DNA of 12,275 nucleotides from Candidatus Gottesmanbacteria bacterium RBG_16_37_8 (GTDB lineage: Bacteria > Patescibacteriota > Microgenomatia > 2-02-FULL-39-11): the NCBI GenBank assembly GCA_001779055.1, contig MFJA01000054.1:9001-21275 (forward strand). Direction: 5' to 3'. Numbering within the stretch: position 1 is the stretch's first letter; each line of letters starts with the position of its first letter. Of this stretch, positions 5,802 through 12,275 are shown one piece after another. A program made the position numbers and the translations under genes. The notes beneath the pieces were generated by a model, which was not told where the DNA came from, ran no database searches, and saw only the letters and a list, made by a program, of their open reading frames with translations.

Positions 5802-6974
5802 TTAGACTCTATTGGTTAATTTGCCGTAAAGCAAAAAGACAAAGGCCAAAAAAGCCATGAAACTGCCGTAGTAGAATGCAGATGCGGGACTTATAAAATT
5901 CCATAAAAAGCCGGCCACAAGTGAGGCAATAAAAGAGCAAAGGGCGATACCTGTCTGATACATACCAAAATAAGTTGCCGACTGGCTGCTATCAATAAAT
6001 TCCGAGATATAAGCTTTGGAAACTCCTTCGGTGGCGGCAATATAAAGACCGTAGAGGGGAAATAAAAACCAGATCCAGAATGAACTTTTAATAACGGCGA
6101 AAGAAAAATAAACGGCGGAAAAAATAAGAAGTCCGGCAGTATATACCTTTTTAGCGCCAACCCTGTCTGATAACCTACCTAAAGGTGTGGCAAAAAATGT
6201 CTGGAAAATATTATATAAAACGTAAGTTAAAACTGCTGTCTGGGTCAACAAACCTAAATTTTTAGCCCTTAAAATTAGAAAGGCATCTGATGAGTTACCC
6301 AAAGCAAAAATAAGACTGATTATAAAAAACAATTTAAAAGAGGGATTTAGATCATGAAATCGTAATCTGATTTCATTTTTTCTTGGTCCAGGATTTTCTG
6401 TATTTCTTTTTTCCTTAACAAAAAAAACCAGGAGAAAAACACCGATTACTGACGGAATAAAAGCCAGAAAGAATATCAAGCGTAAATTATCATTAAAAAA
6501 ATAAAGAAGCAGAAAAGCCAAGAATGGTCCGATTACAGCCCCGGCTGAATCCAGACTTCGGTGCAAACCAAAGATAAATCCGCGATTACCCTTATGGGCA
6601 CTCTCAAGAAGCAGAGCATCCCGGGCACCTGTACGAAGACCTTTGCCCAAGCGGTCAATAAATCTGGCCAGAAGTACAAAAATCCAGGAAGAGGCCAAAG
6701 CCATTAATAATTTGGAAAGAGATGACAAACCATAACCTCCTTCGACAAAAATTTTCCTTTTACCTGCCTTATCTGAAAGATAGCCAAAAATGAATTTACC
6801 AAGACTGGCTGTAGCTTCAGCAATGCCTTCAATTATGCCGACAATTGATACAGGTACATTTAAGACGGCAGTCAGAAAAATCGGAACGACAGGATAAATC
6901 ATTTCCGAGGCAATATCATTAAAAAGACTGACAATCCCTAACACTAAGACATTTTTGGGGATTTTTTTAAACAT
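5802..6974 (-). CDS. Major facilitator superfamily transporter
   Basis: 390 residues with about 12 membrane helices. The N-terminal helix carries SLFNDIASEMIYPVVPIFL, typical of a widespread family of predicted MFS drug/efflux-type permeases. MFS motif A, GYLSDKAGKRK, is at 64-74 between helices 2 and 3, and its echo in the second half is GRLSDRVGAKK. RFIDRLGKGLRTGARD is another family signature. The substrate cannot be read from sequence. The ATG is preceded, 6 nt upstream, by a consensus TATAAT, so the transcript would begin at the A of the start codon, and no Shine-Dalgarno is present. The gene is convergent with the glycosyltransferase, with 22 nt between the two stops and no obvious terminator hairpin. 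Confidence 0.9.
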   Translation of the reverse strand: MFKKIPKNVLVLGIVSLFNDIASEMIYPVVPIFLTAVLNVPVSIVGIIEGIAEATASLGKFIFGYLSDKAGKRKIFVEGGYGLSSLSKLLMALASSWIFVLLARFIDRLGKGLRTGARDALLLESAHKGNRGFIFGLHRSLDSAGAVIGPFLAFLLLYFFNDNLRLIFFLAFIPSVIGVFLLVFFVKEKRNTENPGPRKNEIRLRFHDLNPSFKLFFIISLIFALGNSSDAFLILRAKNLGLLTQTAVLTYVLYNIFQTFFATPLGRLSDRVGAKKVYTAGLLIFSAVYFSFAVIKSSFWIWFLFPLYGLYIAATEGVSKAYISEFIDSSQSATYFGMYQTGIALCSFIASLVAGFLWNFISPASAFYYGSFMAFLAFVFLLYGKLTNRV

Positions 6975-6980
6975 AAGCCT

Positions 6981-6986
6981 ATTATA
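6981..6986 (-). promoter_or_regulatory. -10 box for a leaderless MFS transcript
   Basis: A perfect TATAAT on the minus strand ending 6 nt before the ATG (6974). By normal spacing +1 falls on the A of the ATG. No clear -35 was found, and neither TGn nor TTGACA is present, so it is supported by the -10 only. Readthrough from the upstream 72-residue gene is the alternative. Confidence 0.45.
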
Positions 6987-7015
6987 ATGCTTTGATAGGT
7001 CCGATCAGATTAATC

Positions 7016-7234
7016 TTAAGATTCGAGTTCGTCAATTTCCTGCCTGAGGTCGTCGATGGCAACATTTAACATGATGACTTCCTGCTTGGTAACTTTGGAA
7101 GAGATGCTTTCGGTAATATCACCCTGATAGTCGGAAATATGGCGAAATAGCTTGCCTTCATAAAAGGAAAGCCTAATTTTTAACAGTTGCAGTTTTTTTT
7201 CTTTTTTAGTGTAAGGAATTTTTTTGGTTATCAT
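7016..7234 (-). CDS. Small hypothetical protein coupled to coaBC
   Basis: 72 residues; not recognised. The first 14 residues are strongly basic (Lys-rich). The rest alternates hydrophobic and charged residues and is predicted helical, ending in a very acidic segment, DDLRQEIDELES, which fits a short coiled coil or a two-helix protein. No membrane segment or cysteine. The ATG is separated from the coaBC stop by only 2 nt and has no Shine-Dalgarno, so it should be translated by coupling with coaBC. In Firmicutes the small gene next to coaBC is rpoZ (omega), but I do not see omega motifs here. A role in protein or nucleic-acid binding is only a guess from charge. Confidence 0.7.
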   Translation of the reverse strand: MITKKIPYTKKEKKLQLLKIRLSFYEGKLFRHISDYQGDITESISSKVTKQEVIMLNVAIDDLRQEIDELES

Positions 7235-7236
7235 AA

Positions 7237-8451
7237 TTATTTTAATATTCTATCAATTAATTCTCCGGCTATTATATCTTTTTTCTGTCTGTCGATTTTA
7301 TAAAATTGGCCATTTTTGGGCAACAAATAAACTTCATTGTAATCCGAGCCAAAACCGATATCATTTCTGCCAACGTCATTGATAACCACATAATCCGCAT
7401 TATATGTCTTAATCATGTCAACTCCTAATCTTTCTAATTCTTCTTCCTTAGGACTTACGACCGCCTTAAATCCGACTAAAGTTATTTTCGGATTCCACTT
7501 TTTTATTTTGTCTATCAGCTTCTCCGTCGGAACTAAGGTTAGAGAATAAGTTTTGCTGCTGTCCATCTTGCCTGTTTGCGGTTTATCCAGATAAAAATCG
7601 GAAACAGCGGCAGAGTGAAAAATTATATCATAAGACCGGCAATATTTGACAAGAAGCTTGGATAAATCCTCAACTGTACGGAATGTTCCCTGTTTAATAT
7701 TTAAATCGGGAACAACTGCATTTTCCGCCCTTAACAAAAGAACTTCGGCTCCTCTTTTGAATGCAACTTCTGCCAGGCTTTTACCCATTTTGCCTGAGGC
7801 TCTGTTGGTGATTTCCCTGACAGCATCAATTGAAACAGAAGTTCCGCCAGCAGTTACCAGAATTTTTTTGCCTTTTAATGAATTTCTTTTCTTTAACAGT
7901 TCAAGAACGGCAGTTTCCAATTCATCCGTATTTTTTAACCTGCCTATTCCCTGATAACCGCAGGCCAGATCGCCAAAGTCAGGTTTGACCAGATAGTAAC
8001 CTTTGGCAATTAATTTTCTTAAGTTTTCCTGAGTAGTTGAGTTATACCACATATTGGTATTCATAGAAGGAGCAATCAAAACCTGGCAGGTGACGGAAAG
8101 AGCTAGAGTGGTCAGGTAATCATCAGCAATTCCATTTCCCAATTTGGCAATAAAATTGGCAGTTGCCGGAGCAATGACAAGAAGATCAAGACTGTCGGCA
8201 AGGGCGATATGTTCGACTTTTTTGTTTTTTAAAACTGACCGATAATCAAAATCCTGAGGGATTTGACGGTGAAAAACCGGAGTATTTGCCGCTTTTTCAA
8301 ATATTTCCAGGCCGAACATTTTAATGGCATTATCGGTCATGATGACAGAAATTTTCATTTTTTTGGCTTTCAGGCGGGTTATCAGATCGACCATTTTATA
8401 TCCAGCAATACCGGCAGAAATACCGATGCCAATATGATGTTGATTATTCAT
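7237..8451 (-). CDS. coaBC: Bifunctional phosphopantothenoylcysteine decarboxylase / phosphopantothenate-cysteine ligase CoaBC
   Basis: Makes 4'-phosphopantetheine precursor for coenzyme A: CoaB joins cysteine to 4'-phosphopantothenate using CTP, and CoaC decarboxylates the product with FMN. The CoaC half (about 1-180) has the flavin-binding start GIGISAGIAGYK, His81 in VEHIALAD, APATANFIAKLGNGIADD, Asn131 in APSMNTNMW and Cys164 in LACG. These match E. coli His75, Asn125 and Cys158 with a constant offset of six. The CoaB half (about 188-404) begins KGKKILVTAGGT and contains REITNRASGKMG and HSAAVSDF. I place the start at the ATG of 8451 (404 residues) because AAGGA lies 5 nt upstream. A longer reading from TTG at 8481 has no ribosome site and would run through the inverted repeat. 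It follows the ABC exporter genes and is coupled to the 72-residue gene. Confidence 0.95.
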   Translation of the reverse strand: MNNQHHIGIGISAGIAGYKMVDLITRLKAKKMKISVIMTDNAIKMFGLEIFEKAANTPVFHRQIPQDFDYRSVLKNKKVEHIALADSLDLLVIAPATANFIAKLGNGIADDYLTTLALSVTCQVLIAPSMNTNMWYNSTTQENLRKLIAKGYYLVKPDFGDLACGYQGIGRLKNTDELETAVLELLKKRNSLKGKKILVTAGGTSVSIDAVREITNRASGKMGKSLAEVAFKRGAEVLLLRAENAVVPDLNIKQGTFRTVEDLSKLLVKYCRSYDIIFHSAAVSDFYLDKPQTGKMDSSKTYSLTLVPTEKLIDKIKKWNPKITLVGFKAVVSPKEEELERLGVDMIKTYNADYVVINDVGRNDIGFGSDYNEVYLLPKNGQFYKIDRQKKDIIAGELIDRILK

Positions 8452-8456
8452 ATATA

Positions 8457-8461
8457 TCCTT
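8457..8461 (-). promoter_or_regulatory. Shine-Dalgarno deciding the coaBC start
   Basis: AAGGA on the minus strand, 5 nt before the ATG at 8451. It supports this start over the upstream in-frame TTG at 8481. Confidence 0.65.
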
Positions 8462-8475
8462 TTGCCATGCTCCGT

Positions 8476-8496
8476 TGTCAAGGTGGCACCTTGACA
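8476..8496. repeat. 21-nt inverted repeat between ABC permease gene and coaBC
   Basis: Two perfect 10-nt arms (TGTCAAGGTG / CACCTTGACA) around a single central G. It begins 4 nt after the permease stop codon. There is no T-tract on either side, so it is not a classical intrinsic terminator. The symmetry fits an operator for a dimeric regulator, a 3' stabilising hairpin, or a dispersed palindromic repeat. Each outer arm contains TTGACA (minus strand 8481-8476, plus strand 8491-8496), but no correctly placed -10 follows for coaBC. Confidence 0.75.
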
Positions 8497-8499
8497 TGG

Positions 8500-9291
8500 T
8501 TAGCTGGAAGCAGAGGTGTACTTTTTAAGAGCAAACCTCCAGAAATTGATGCTTATATACAAAAGCACTAAACTGGCAAACAAAGTCATTAAGACAAAGG
8601 GCAGGGATAACAAACCTAAGAGAGCTTTTACCGGAAATGACATCATAATGCCTACAGGAATAACAAAAGTGATCAGGGAGCGGACCGGTTCGGTATAAAC
8701 GTCAATGGGGATTTTGCCCATGCCGACAACATCCCGGTAAATCATAATTGCATGATCAATTTCGGTGGTTATAACAGCCAGAGAGATAACCAGAATATGA
8801 AAAGAGGTAGCAATTAGCATGCTGTTGGCAATAAGGAGAATATAAGAAAATATACCAAGAAGAGTAATATGGGGAATTTTAAAGATGACATAAACAATGA
8901 GACCTATAAAGGGTCCCAGAGTTATAAAATCAAGAATATCGGTCCAGCCGAACAGGGATCTGAAAAGGGCATTAACCGGCTTGACCAAGATCATATCGAA
9001 ATTGCCGGAAACAATATAATAGCGGAAACGATAGACTTCCCTGAACAACATCTGGGTTGCCGAGTCAATAAAGTTGAAAGTGAAATAAAAAAGGATGACC
9101 TGATAAAAATTATATCCGGCCAGGACATTAGTTCTGTTAAAAAGGAGAAGCAGGAAAGCAAAAAATAAAATAAATCTAAGTATTTTGCCAGATAAGAAAA
9201 GAATTGCTCCCAGACGGGAAACAAAAAATAATTGGATTGATTGGCTGGTCATCAGCCACCAGACTTTGAAATATTTAGAAATATTTTGCAT
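8500..9291 (-). CDS. ABC-2 type permease of an exporter (second subunit)
   Basis: 263 residues with about six membrane helices, of the ABC-2 permease kind found beside COG4586 ATPases (COG3694/COG4587-like). The segment after helices 2-3, with RYYIVSGNFDMILVKPVNALFRSLF, matches the family's conserved cytoplasmic loop: a G-x-x-D-x-x-L-x-K/R-P pattern, seen in the sister subunit as GNLSNFLIRPLN. It should form the membrane channel as a heterodimer with the upstream permease. The ATG is 3 nt after the upstream stop, with AAGG about 10 nt before it. The C-terminus is a short basic tail. The substrate is unknown. Confidence 0.87.
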   Translation of the reverse strand: MQNISKYFKVWWLMTSQSIQLFFVSRLGAILFLSGKILRFILFFAFLLLLFNRTNVLAGYNFYQVILFYFTFNFIDSATQMLFREVYRFRYYIVSGNFDMILVKPVNALFRSLFGWTDILDFITLGPFIGLIVYVIFKIPHITLLGIFSYILLIANSMLIATSFHILVISLAVITTEIDHAIMIYRDVVGMGKIPIDVYTEPVRSLITFVIPVGIMMSFPVKALLGLLSLPFVLMTLFASLVLLYISINFWRFALKKYTSASS

Positions 9292-9294
9292 TTT

Positions 9295-10089
9295 TTATTT
9301 GCCTTCGGCGGTATAGACTTTGAGGCCTTGACGCCAGACAATTTTTAACAAAAGATATAAAACTATCAGCCAAAAAAAGGAAACGCTAAAGCCTTTAATC
9401 AAAAATTGTGTTTCTATATTACCCAGATAAATTTTTAGCGGAAAAAAAATAAGATAGGTAAAGGGAAGAAGTTCAAAAACCCTGTAAACACTTTTGGGAA
9501 CAATATCCAAAGGAAAATAAGTACCGGCCAGAAAGGCAACAATAATAAAGAAAATAAAACGGGGCGCCCAAACTTCCCTTGACCAGAAACCGATCAATGA
9601 TAAAAGAAGGCTAATAAAAAAATAAAGCGCGACTGCTGTTATCAGCGAGAGAATAAAAAAGAAAATGTTTACTAAATTTGTCTGGATTATAAAATGCGGT
9701 TTAAGAAATATGATAATAAGACCAATTTCAATTACGGCAAAAAAAGTATTGATAAATTTATCAGCCAGATCCCTGAATAAATTGTAAACGAAATAATTAA
9801 GAGGCCTGATCAGGAAGTTGGACAAATTGCCGGAATTTATTTCTTCGGCTATTCTGAAAGTCTGAGTGGAAAGAACCACCCCGGTCAGAAATGCCAGAAG
9901 AATGATATAAGTCAGCATCTGATCTTTTCGATAATTAAAAATATTATCCTGGCCGGCATAAATTGCCAGCCAAAGAAAATAAGTAATTAAAATGGAAATA
10001 ATGACACGCACCCGCCAGAGAATAAAATTGAGCCGGTAAGTAAAAAATTCTGCCAGTGAATTTTTGGTGACGTAAAAGTATTTAAACAT
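9295..10089 (-). CDS. ABC-2 type permease of an exporter (first subunit)
   Basis: 264 residues with about six membrane helices, of the ABC-2 permease type paired with COG4586 ATPases. The loop RIAEEINSGNLSNFLIRPLNYFVYNLFRD (in its GNLSNFLIRP core) is equivalent to GNFDMILVKP in the next gene. The chosen start is the ATG at 10089, which overlaps the ATPase stop by 8 nt and has AAGGT about 7 nt upstream. A TTG five codons earlier (10104) is possible but weaker. The overlap implies coupled translation, in line with the fixed stoichiometry of an ABC complex. The C-terminal segment ends with a basic, amphipathic tail. Confidence 0.88.
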   Translation of the reverse strand: MFKYFYVTKNSLAEFFTYRLNFILWRVRVIISILITYFLWLAIYAGQDNIFNYRKDQMLTYIILLAFLTGVVLSTQTFRIAEEINSGNLSNFLIRPLNYFVYNLFRDLADKFINTFFAVIEIGLIIIFLKPHFIIQTNLVNIFFFILSLITAVALYFFISLLLSLIGFWSREVWAPRFIFFIIVAFLAGTYFPLDIVPKSVYRVFELLPFTYLIFFPLKIYLGNIETQFLIKGFSVSFFWLIVLYLLLKIVWRQGLKVYTAEGK

Positions 10090-11065
10090 TAGACTTACCT
10101 TCAAAAATTATGCTGATTACATCTTCTAACTCCGGTTCCTCGATATTGAGATCGCGAACTTTAAATTTTTCCAATAAAGTTACGGCTGCCTGCCGGGTAT
10201 CAACCTTTTTGATATGGAGGATTACTTTATTTTCGTCAATTGATTTGATTTCACCCAGTTTAGATAATTTTTGGCGGTCAAAGGAATTATCAAAATGAGC
10301 TGTGATAATTTTGTGATGGGAATATTTTTGCGACAATTTATCCAAATTGCCATCATAGATTAATTTACCGTTATTAATAATTATTACCCGGCGGCAGAGT
10401 TCTTTAACATCAGCCATATAATGACTGGTTAAAAGAATGGTAGCCTGGTATTTTTGATTATACTTCCCTAAAAAATCACGCATTTTTTTCTGCATAACAA
10501 TATCCAAACCGATAGTCGGTTCATCAAGAAAAAGAACTTTGGGATGATGAATAAGGGCGGCAATAAGTTCCATTTTCATTCTCTGACCCAGAGACAGGCT
10601 TCTGACCGGCTGGTTAACCTGAGTACCAACCTCTAAAAGCTCCATAAGCTCATTGAGGTTTTTCTGATAGGTAGTCTCATCCAATTCGTAAATTTCCTTA
10701 TTGAGACGAAATGATTCTACAGCCGGCAAATCCCACCAAAGCTGATTTTTCTGACCCATAACAAGACTAATGGATTTGAGGAATTGGTTTTTTCTTTCAA
10801 AAGGCTTAAACCCAAGAACATCTACATTGCCGGATGAGGGATAAAGAAGACCTGAAAGACATTTCAGAGTGGTAGTTTTGCCGGCGCCATTGGGACCGAT
10901 AAATCCAACCAGTTCTCCTTCTTTGATGGTAAAGGAGATATCATCAACGGCTTTGACATCCGAATATTTTCTTTTGAAAAGAGAAGCGAAGGTTCTTATA
11001 AGACCTTCCCTTCTTTTGAAGACACGAAAATATTTTTTCAGTCCTTTTAAGGCTATTGTTTCCAT
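10082..11065 (-). CDS. ABC exporter ATP-binding protein (COG4586-like)
   Basis: A 327-residue ATPase that would power the two permeases encoded next. Walker A GPNGAGKT is at 57-64, and the Q-loop reads VMGQKNQLWWDLPA, a wording characteristic of the COG4586 group. The signature is LSLGQRMKMEL (LSLGQ rather than LSGGQ, usual for this group), Walker B is VLFLDEPTIGLD, and the switch His is in LLTSHYMAD. An N-terminal stretch of about 25 extra basic residues (KRREGLIRTFASLFKRKY) precedes the core, again as in COG4586. The C-terminal 90 residues form a small extra domain. Related three-gene sets are annotated as uncharacterised or drug-type exporters, and no substrate can be inferred. An extended -10 promoter lies just upstream. 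Confidence 0.92.
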   Translation of the reverse strand: METIALKGLKKYFRVFKRREGLIRTFASLFKRKYSDVKAVDDISFTIKEGELVGFIGPNGAGKTTTLKCLSGLLYPSSGNVDVLGFKPFERKNQFLKSISLVMGQKNQLWWDLPAVESFRLNKEIYELDETTYQKNLNELMELLEVGTQVNQPVRSLSLGQRMKMELIAALIHHPKVLFLDEPTIGLDIVMQKKMRDFLGKYNQKYQATILLTSHYMADVKELCRRVIIINNGKLIYDGNLDKLSQKYSHHKIITAHFDNSFDRQKLSKLGEIKSIDENKVILHIKKVDTRQAAVTLLEKFKVRDLNIEEPELEDVISIIFEGKSNV

Positions 11066-11073
11066 GAGGATAT

Positions 11074-11082
11074 AGTATAGCA
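11074..11082 (-). promoter_or_regulatory. Extended -10 promoter of the ABC exporter operon
   Basis: TGC-TATACT on the minus strand (11082-11074). The predicted start at about 11067 leaves only 2 nt before the ATG at 11065. No -35 and no Shine-Dalgarno are visible, which is consistent with an extended -10 and a near-leaderless mRNA. Confidence 0.5.
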
Positions 11083-11146
11083 GAGAATTTGGTTGTGGGC
11101 GGTGGGAGGCGGGGAAGATGGTTGTGAGTTGAATCAGGAAACTACA

Positions 11147-11174
11147 GAAGAACTCTCAGTTACGAGAGTTCTTC
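11147..11174 (-). terminator. Hairpin between HU and the ABC operon (possible terminator)
   Basis: A perfect 11-bp stem (GAAGAACTCTC / GAGAGTTCTTC) with a 6-nt loop, 31 nt downstream of the HU stop and upstream of the ABC promoter. The tail on the minus strand (TGTAGTTTCC) is only weakly T-rich. It is therefore either a poor intrinsic terminator or a 3' stability hairpin for the HU mRNA. Confidence 0.5.
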
Positions 11175-11205
11175 CGATTTCCGCCTTAAGGCTTAGTTCG
11201 GGAAA

Positions 11206-11478
11206 TTATCTAATTGCTTTCTTAAGTGCTTTCCCGGCAGTAAATCCAGGAGTTTTCCGGGACGGAATATTGATAGGAGCCCCAGTTTGCGGATTTCTTC
11301 CTTTGCGGGCTGCCCGGGTTCTAACCATAAATGTGCCAAATCCGGTAACCACTACTTTATCACCTTTTTTCAGATTGTCGGTAATGGCACTAAAGACGGA
11401 GTTGACTGCTTCTTTGGAAGCTTTGGCTGTAAGACTAGCTTTCTTGGCGACGTACTCGACTAAGTCGGCTTTTGTCAT
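11206..11478 (-). CDS. DNA-binding protein HU
   Basis: A 90-residue member of the HU/IHF family, which bends and compacts DNA as a dimer. The whole fold is present: the N-terminal helical pair from MTKADLVEYVAKKA, the FSAITDNLKKGDKVVVTGFGTF dimer core (read in parts), and the DNA-binding arm RAARKGRNPQTGAPINIP, with the intercalating Pro inside the RNPQTG motif. It ends FTAGKALKKAIR. The length is standard. The start is firm: AAGGAGG lies 12 nt before the ATG. It has its own promoter and a leader of about 79 nt, unlike the near-leaderless genes nearby. HU rather than IHF is the simplest call, since no specialised IHF features are visible. Confidence 0.97.
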   Translation of the reverse strand: MTKADLVEYVAKKASLTAKASKEAVNSVFSAITDNLKKGDKVVVTGFGTFMVRTRAARKGRNPQTGAPINIPSRKTPGFTAGKALKKAIR

Positions 11479-11490
11479 ATGAATTATTCA

Positions 11491-11497
11491 CCTCCTT
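11491..11497 (-). promoter_or_regulatory. Shine-Dalgarno of HU
   Basis: AAGGAGG on the minus strand, 12 nt from the ATG; it extends as AGGAGGTG, a near-perfect anti-16S match. It shows that this organism does use Shine-Dalgarno initiation on some genes. Confidence 0.8.
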
Positions 11498-11563
11498 TTT
11501 TTCCCGGCGGCTTTTTCGGGGGGCAGGAAAATTTGTGTGGATTGATAGATCAGTCCAAAAATC

Positions 11564-11592
11564 AATGTAGAAAATTTTTTTATTGTTGTCAA
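11564..11592 (-). promoter_or_regulatory. Promoter of HU
   Basis: A consensus -35 TTGACA (11592-11587), a 17-bp A/T-rich spacer and -10 TACATT (11569-11564). The start near 11557 gives a leader of about 79 nt that contains a GC-rich patch (11503-11524) able to form a weak 4-bp CCCG/CGGG stem before an A-run and the Shine-Dalgarno. Confidence 0.75.
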
Positions 11593-11649
11593 GCCCCATT
11601 TCAGAAATTGATACAAAAAAATACGGTTTTGGGGCGTTATGATAGAGTT

Positions 11650-12275
11650 TTAGTGAACTGTTTCCACCGCTCTAAATTCGCGAATGGCCGTTATTTTTAT
11701 CTGACCCGGGTAGGTCGGGAATTTCTTTTCAATTTCATCACGGATTTTTTTGGTAGCAATAGTTACTCCGGCATCATCCATTTTCCCCGGATCAACTATA
11801 ACCCTCAATTCCCTACCTGCCTGTAAAGCATAAGCTTTTTCTATACCGGGATGTCCGGTTGCGATATCTTCCAATGTTTTTAATCTTTTAACATATTCAT
11901 CGATATTCTCGTACCTGGCACCCGGACGGGAACCGGAGATGGCATCTGAGATATAGACGATGACTGCTTCAAGAGACGGAAAAGGGATATCCTCATGATG
12001 GGCAGCAACACAATCGATGACTGTTTTGGGTATGTTGTTTTTTTTCAAAAGCTCAACACCCAGCTGGACATGAGAACCTTCTTTATCTGTAATTACTTTT
12101 CCGATGTCATGAAGCAGACAACCTAACTTAACCACATTGACATCAGCTCCTAATTCATGAGCCAGAGCGATACCTATTTTAGTTTCTTCCAACGTATGAG
12201 CAATCATGTTCTGACCGTAGGAAAATCTGAACTTGAATCGGCCAAGAAGAGCAATTTTGTCTGCAGGAAGATTGA
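11650..12275 (-). CDS. rny: Ribonuclease Y, C-terminal part (runs off right edge)
   Basis: The last 208 codons (207 intact) of RNase Y, a membrane-anchored endoribonuclease that starts mRNA decay. The reading frame is open through the window edge, so the ATG at 12207 is an internal Met, not the start: the preceding residues GRFKFRFSYGQN match the family segment GRLKYRTSYGQN. Counting from the first visible residue, the HD metal site is H26, H55-D56 (LLHDIGK) and D110 (YISDAISGSRPGAR), with H92-H93 between them. The C-terminal domain with GRELRVIVDP, KKIRDEIEKKFPTYPGQIKITAIRE follows in parts and ends normally at VETVH. The N-terminal membrane helix, coiled coil and KH domain lie outside the window. 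A short spacer with a GCCCCA/TGGGGC pair separates it from the HU promoter. Confidence 0.96.
   Translation of the reverse strand, partial: NLPADKIALLGRFKFRFSYGQNMIAHTLEETKIGIALAHELGADVNVVKLGCLLHDIGKVITDKEGSHVQLGVELLKKNNIPKTVIDCVAAHHEDIPFPSLEAVIVYISDAISGSRPGARYENIDEYVKRLKTLEDIATGHPGIEKAYALQAGRELRVIVDPGKMDDAGVTIATKKIRDEIEKKFPTYPGQIKITAIREFRAVETVH

Noticed and set aside
7012..7023. 12-nt palindrome overlapping the stop of the 72-residue gene
   Set aside because: Short and A/T-rich; expected by chance and not linked to a promoter element.
8452..8481. Upstream TTG extension of coaBC adding 10 residues
   Set aside because: No ribosome site, it starts inside the inverted repeat, and the extra residues do not match CoaC; the ATG at 8451 has AAGGA at a good distance.
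8869..9168. A 99-codon plus-strand frame
   Set aside because: It is antisense to the conserved ABC-2 permease gene and its product is a low-complexity charged sequence.
10090..10104. TTG start for the first ABC permease
   Set aside because: The ATG at 10089 has a better-placed ribosome site and overlaps the ATPase stop in the usual coupled manner.
11650..12207. RNase Y as a complete gene starting at the ATG of 12207
   Set aside because: The frame stays open to the window edge and the preceding residues match RNase Y, so that ATG is internal.

Overview
The window looks like chromosomal DNA of a low-GC bacterium with a streamlined genome, most likely a member of the Candidate Phyla Radiation (Patescibacteria, Microgenomates-like). 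This placement is an inference. It rests on tightly packed operons, very short or absent mRNA leaders, a MiaA with an extended segment after an IGTGK motif, a MiaB with a large insert and no C-terminal TRAM domain, and a 471-nt RNase P RNA with many added hairpins. The standard bacterial code fits: stops are mostly TAA, with one TAG and one TGA, and no gene needs UGA read as an amino acid.

Layout. The left edge (1-499, minus) is the start of a secreted-looking protein with a collagen-like Gly-X-Y tract. It begins at TTG behind a strong Shine-Dalgarno sequence. Its promoter is divergent from that of rnpB (651-1121, plus). The 3' end of rnpB overlaps, antisense, the last codons of an AI-2E family membrane protein. 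That gene ends a minus-strand operon, miaB-miaA-AI-2E (4382-1077), whose first two enzymes act one after the other on A37 of tRNAs. Divergent from miaB is an AT-rich gene for a GT-C type membrane glycosyltransferase (4457-5779, plus), which reads as a compositional island. Convergent with it is an MFS transporter (5802-6974, minus).

Further right, all on the minus strand, comes a transcription unit running 11065 to 7016. It holds an ABC exporter made of one ATPase and two ABC-2 type permeases of the COG4586/4587/3694 kind, then bifunctional coaBC, then a 72-residue unknown protein coupled to coaBC. A 21-nt inverted repeat separates the exporter genes from coaBC. The right end holds a DNA-binding protein HU gene with its own good promoter, and the C-terminal catalytic part of RNase Y, which runs off the edge.

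No CRISPR array, transposase, tRNA or phage gene was seen. The most unusual items are the RNase P RNA (an insert in J2/4, an A-C mismatch in helix P4, and overlap with a coding sequence), the apparent leaderless starts of several transcription units, the trimmed MiaB, and the collagen-like gene with a hairpin in its leader.
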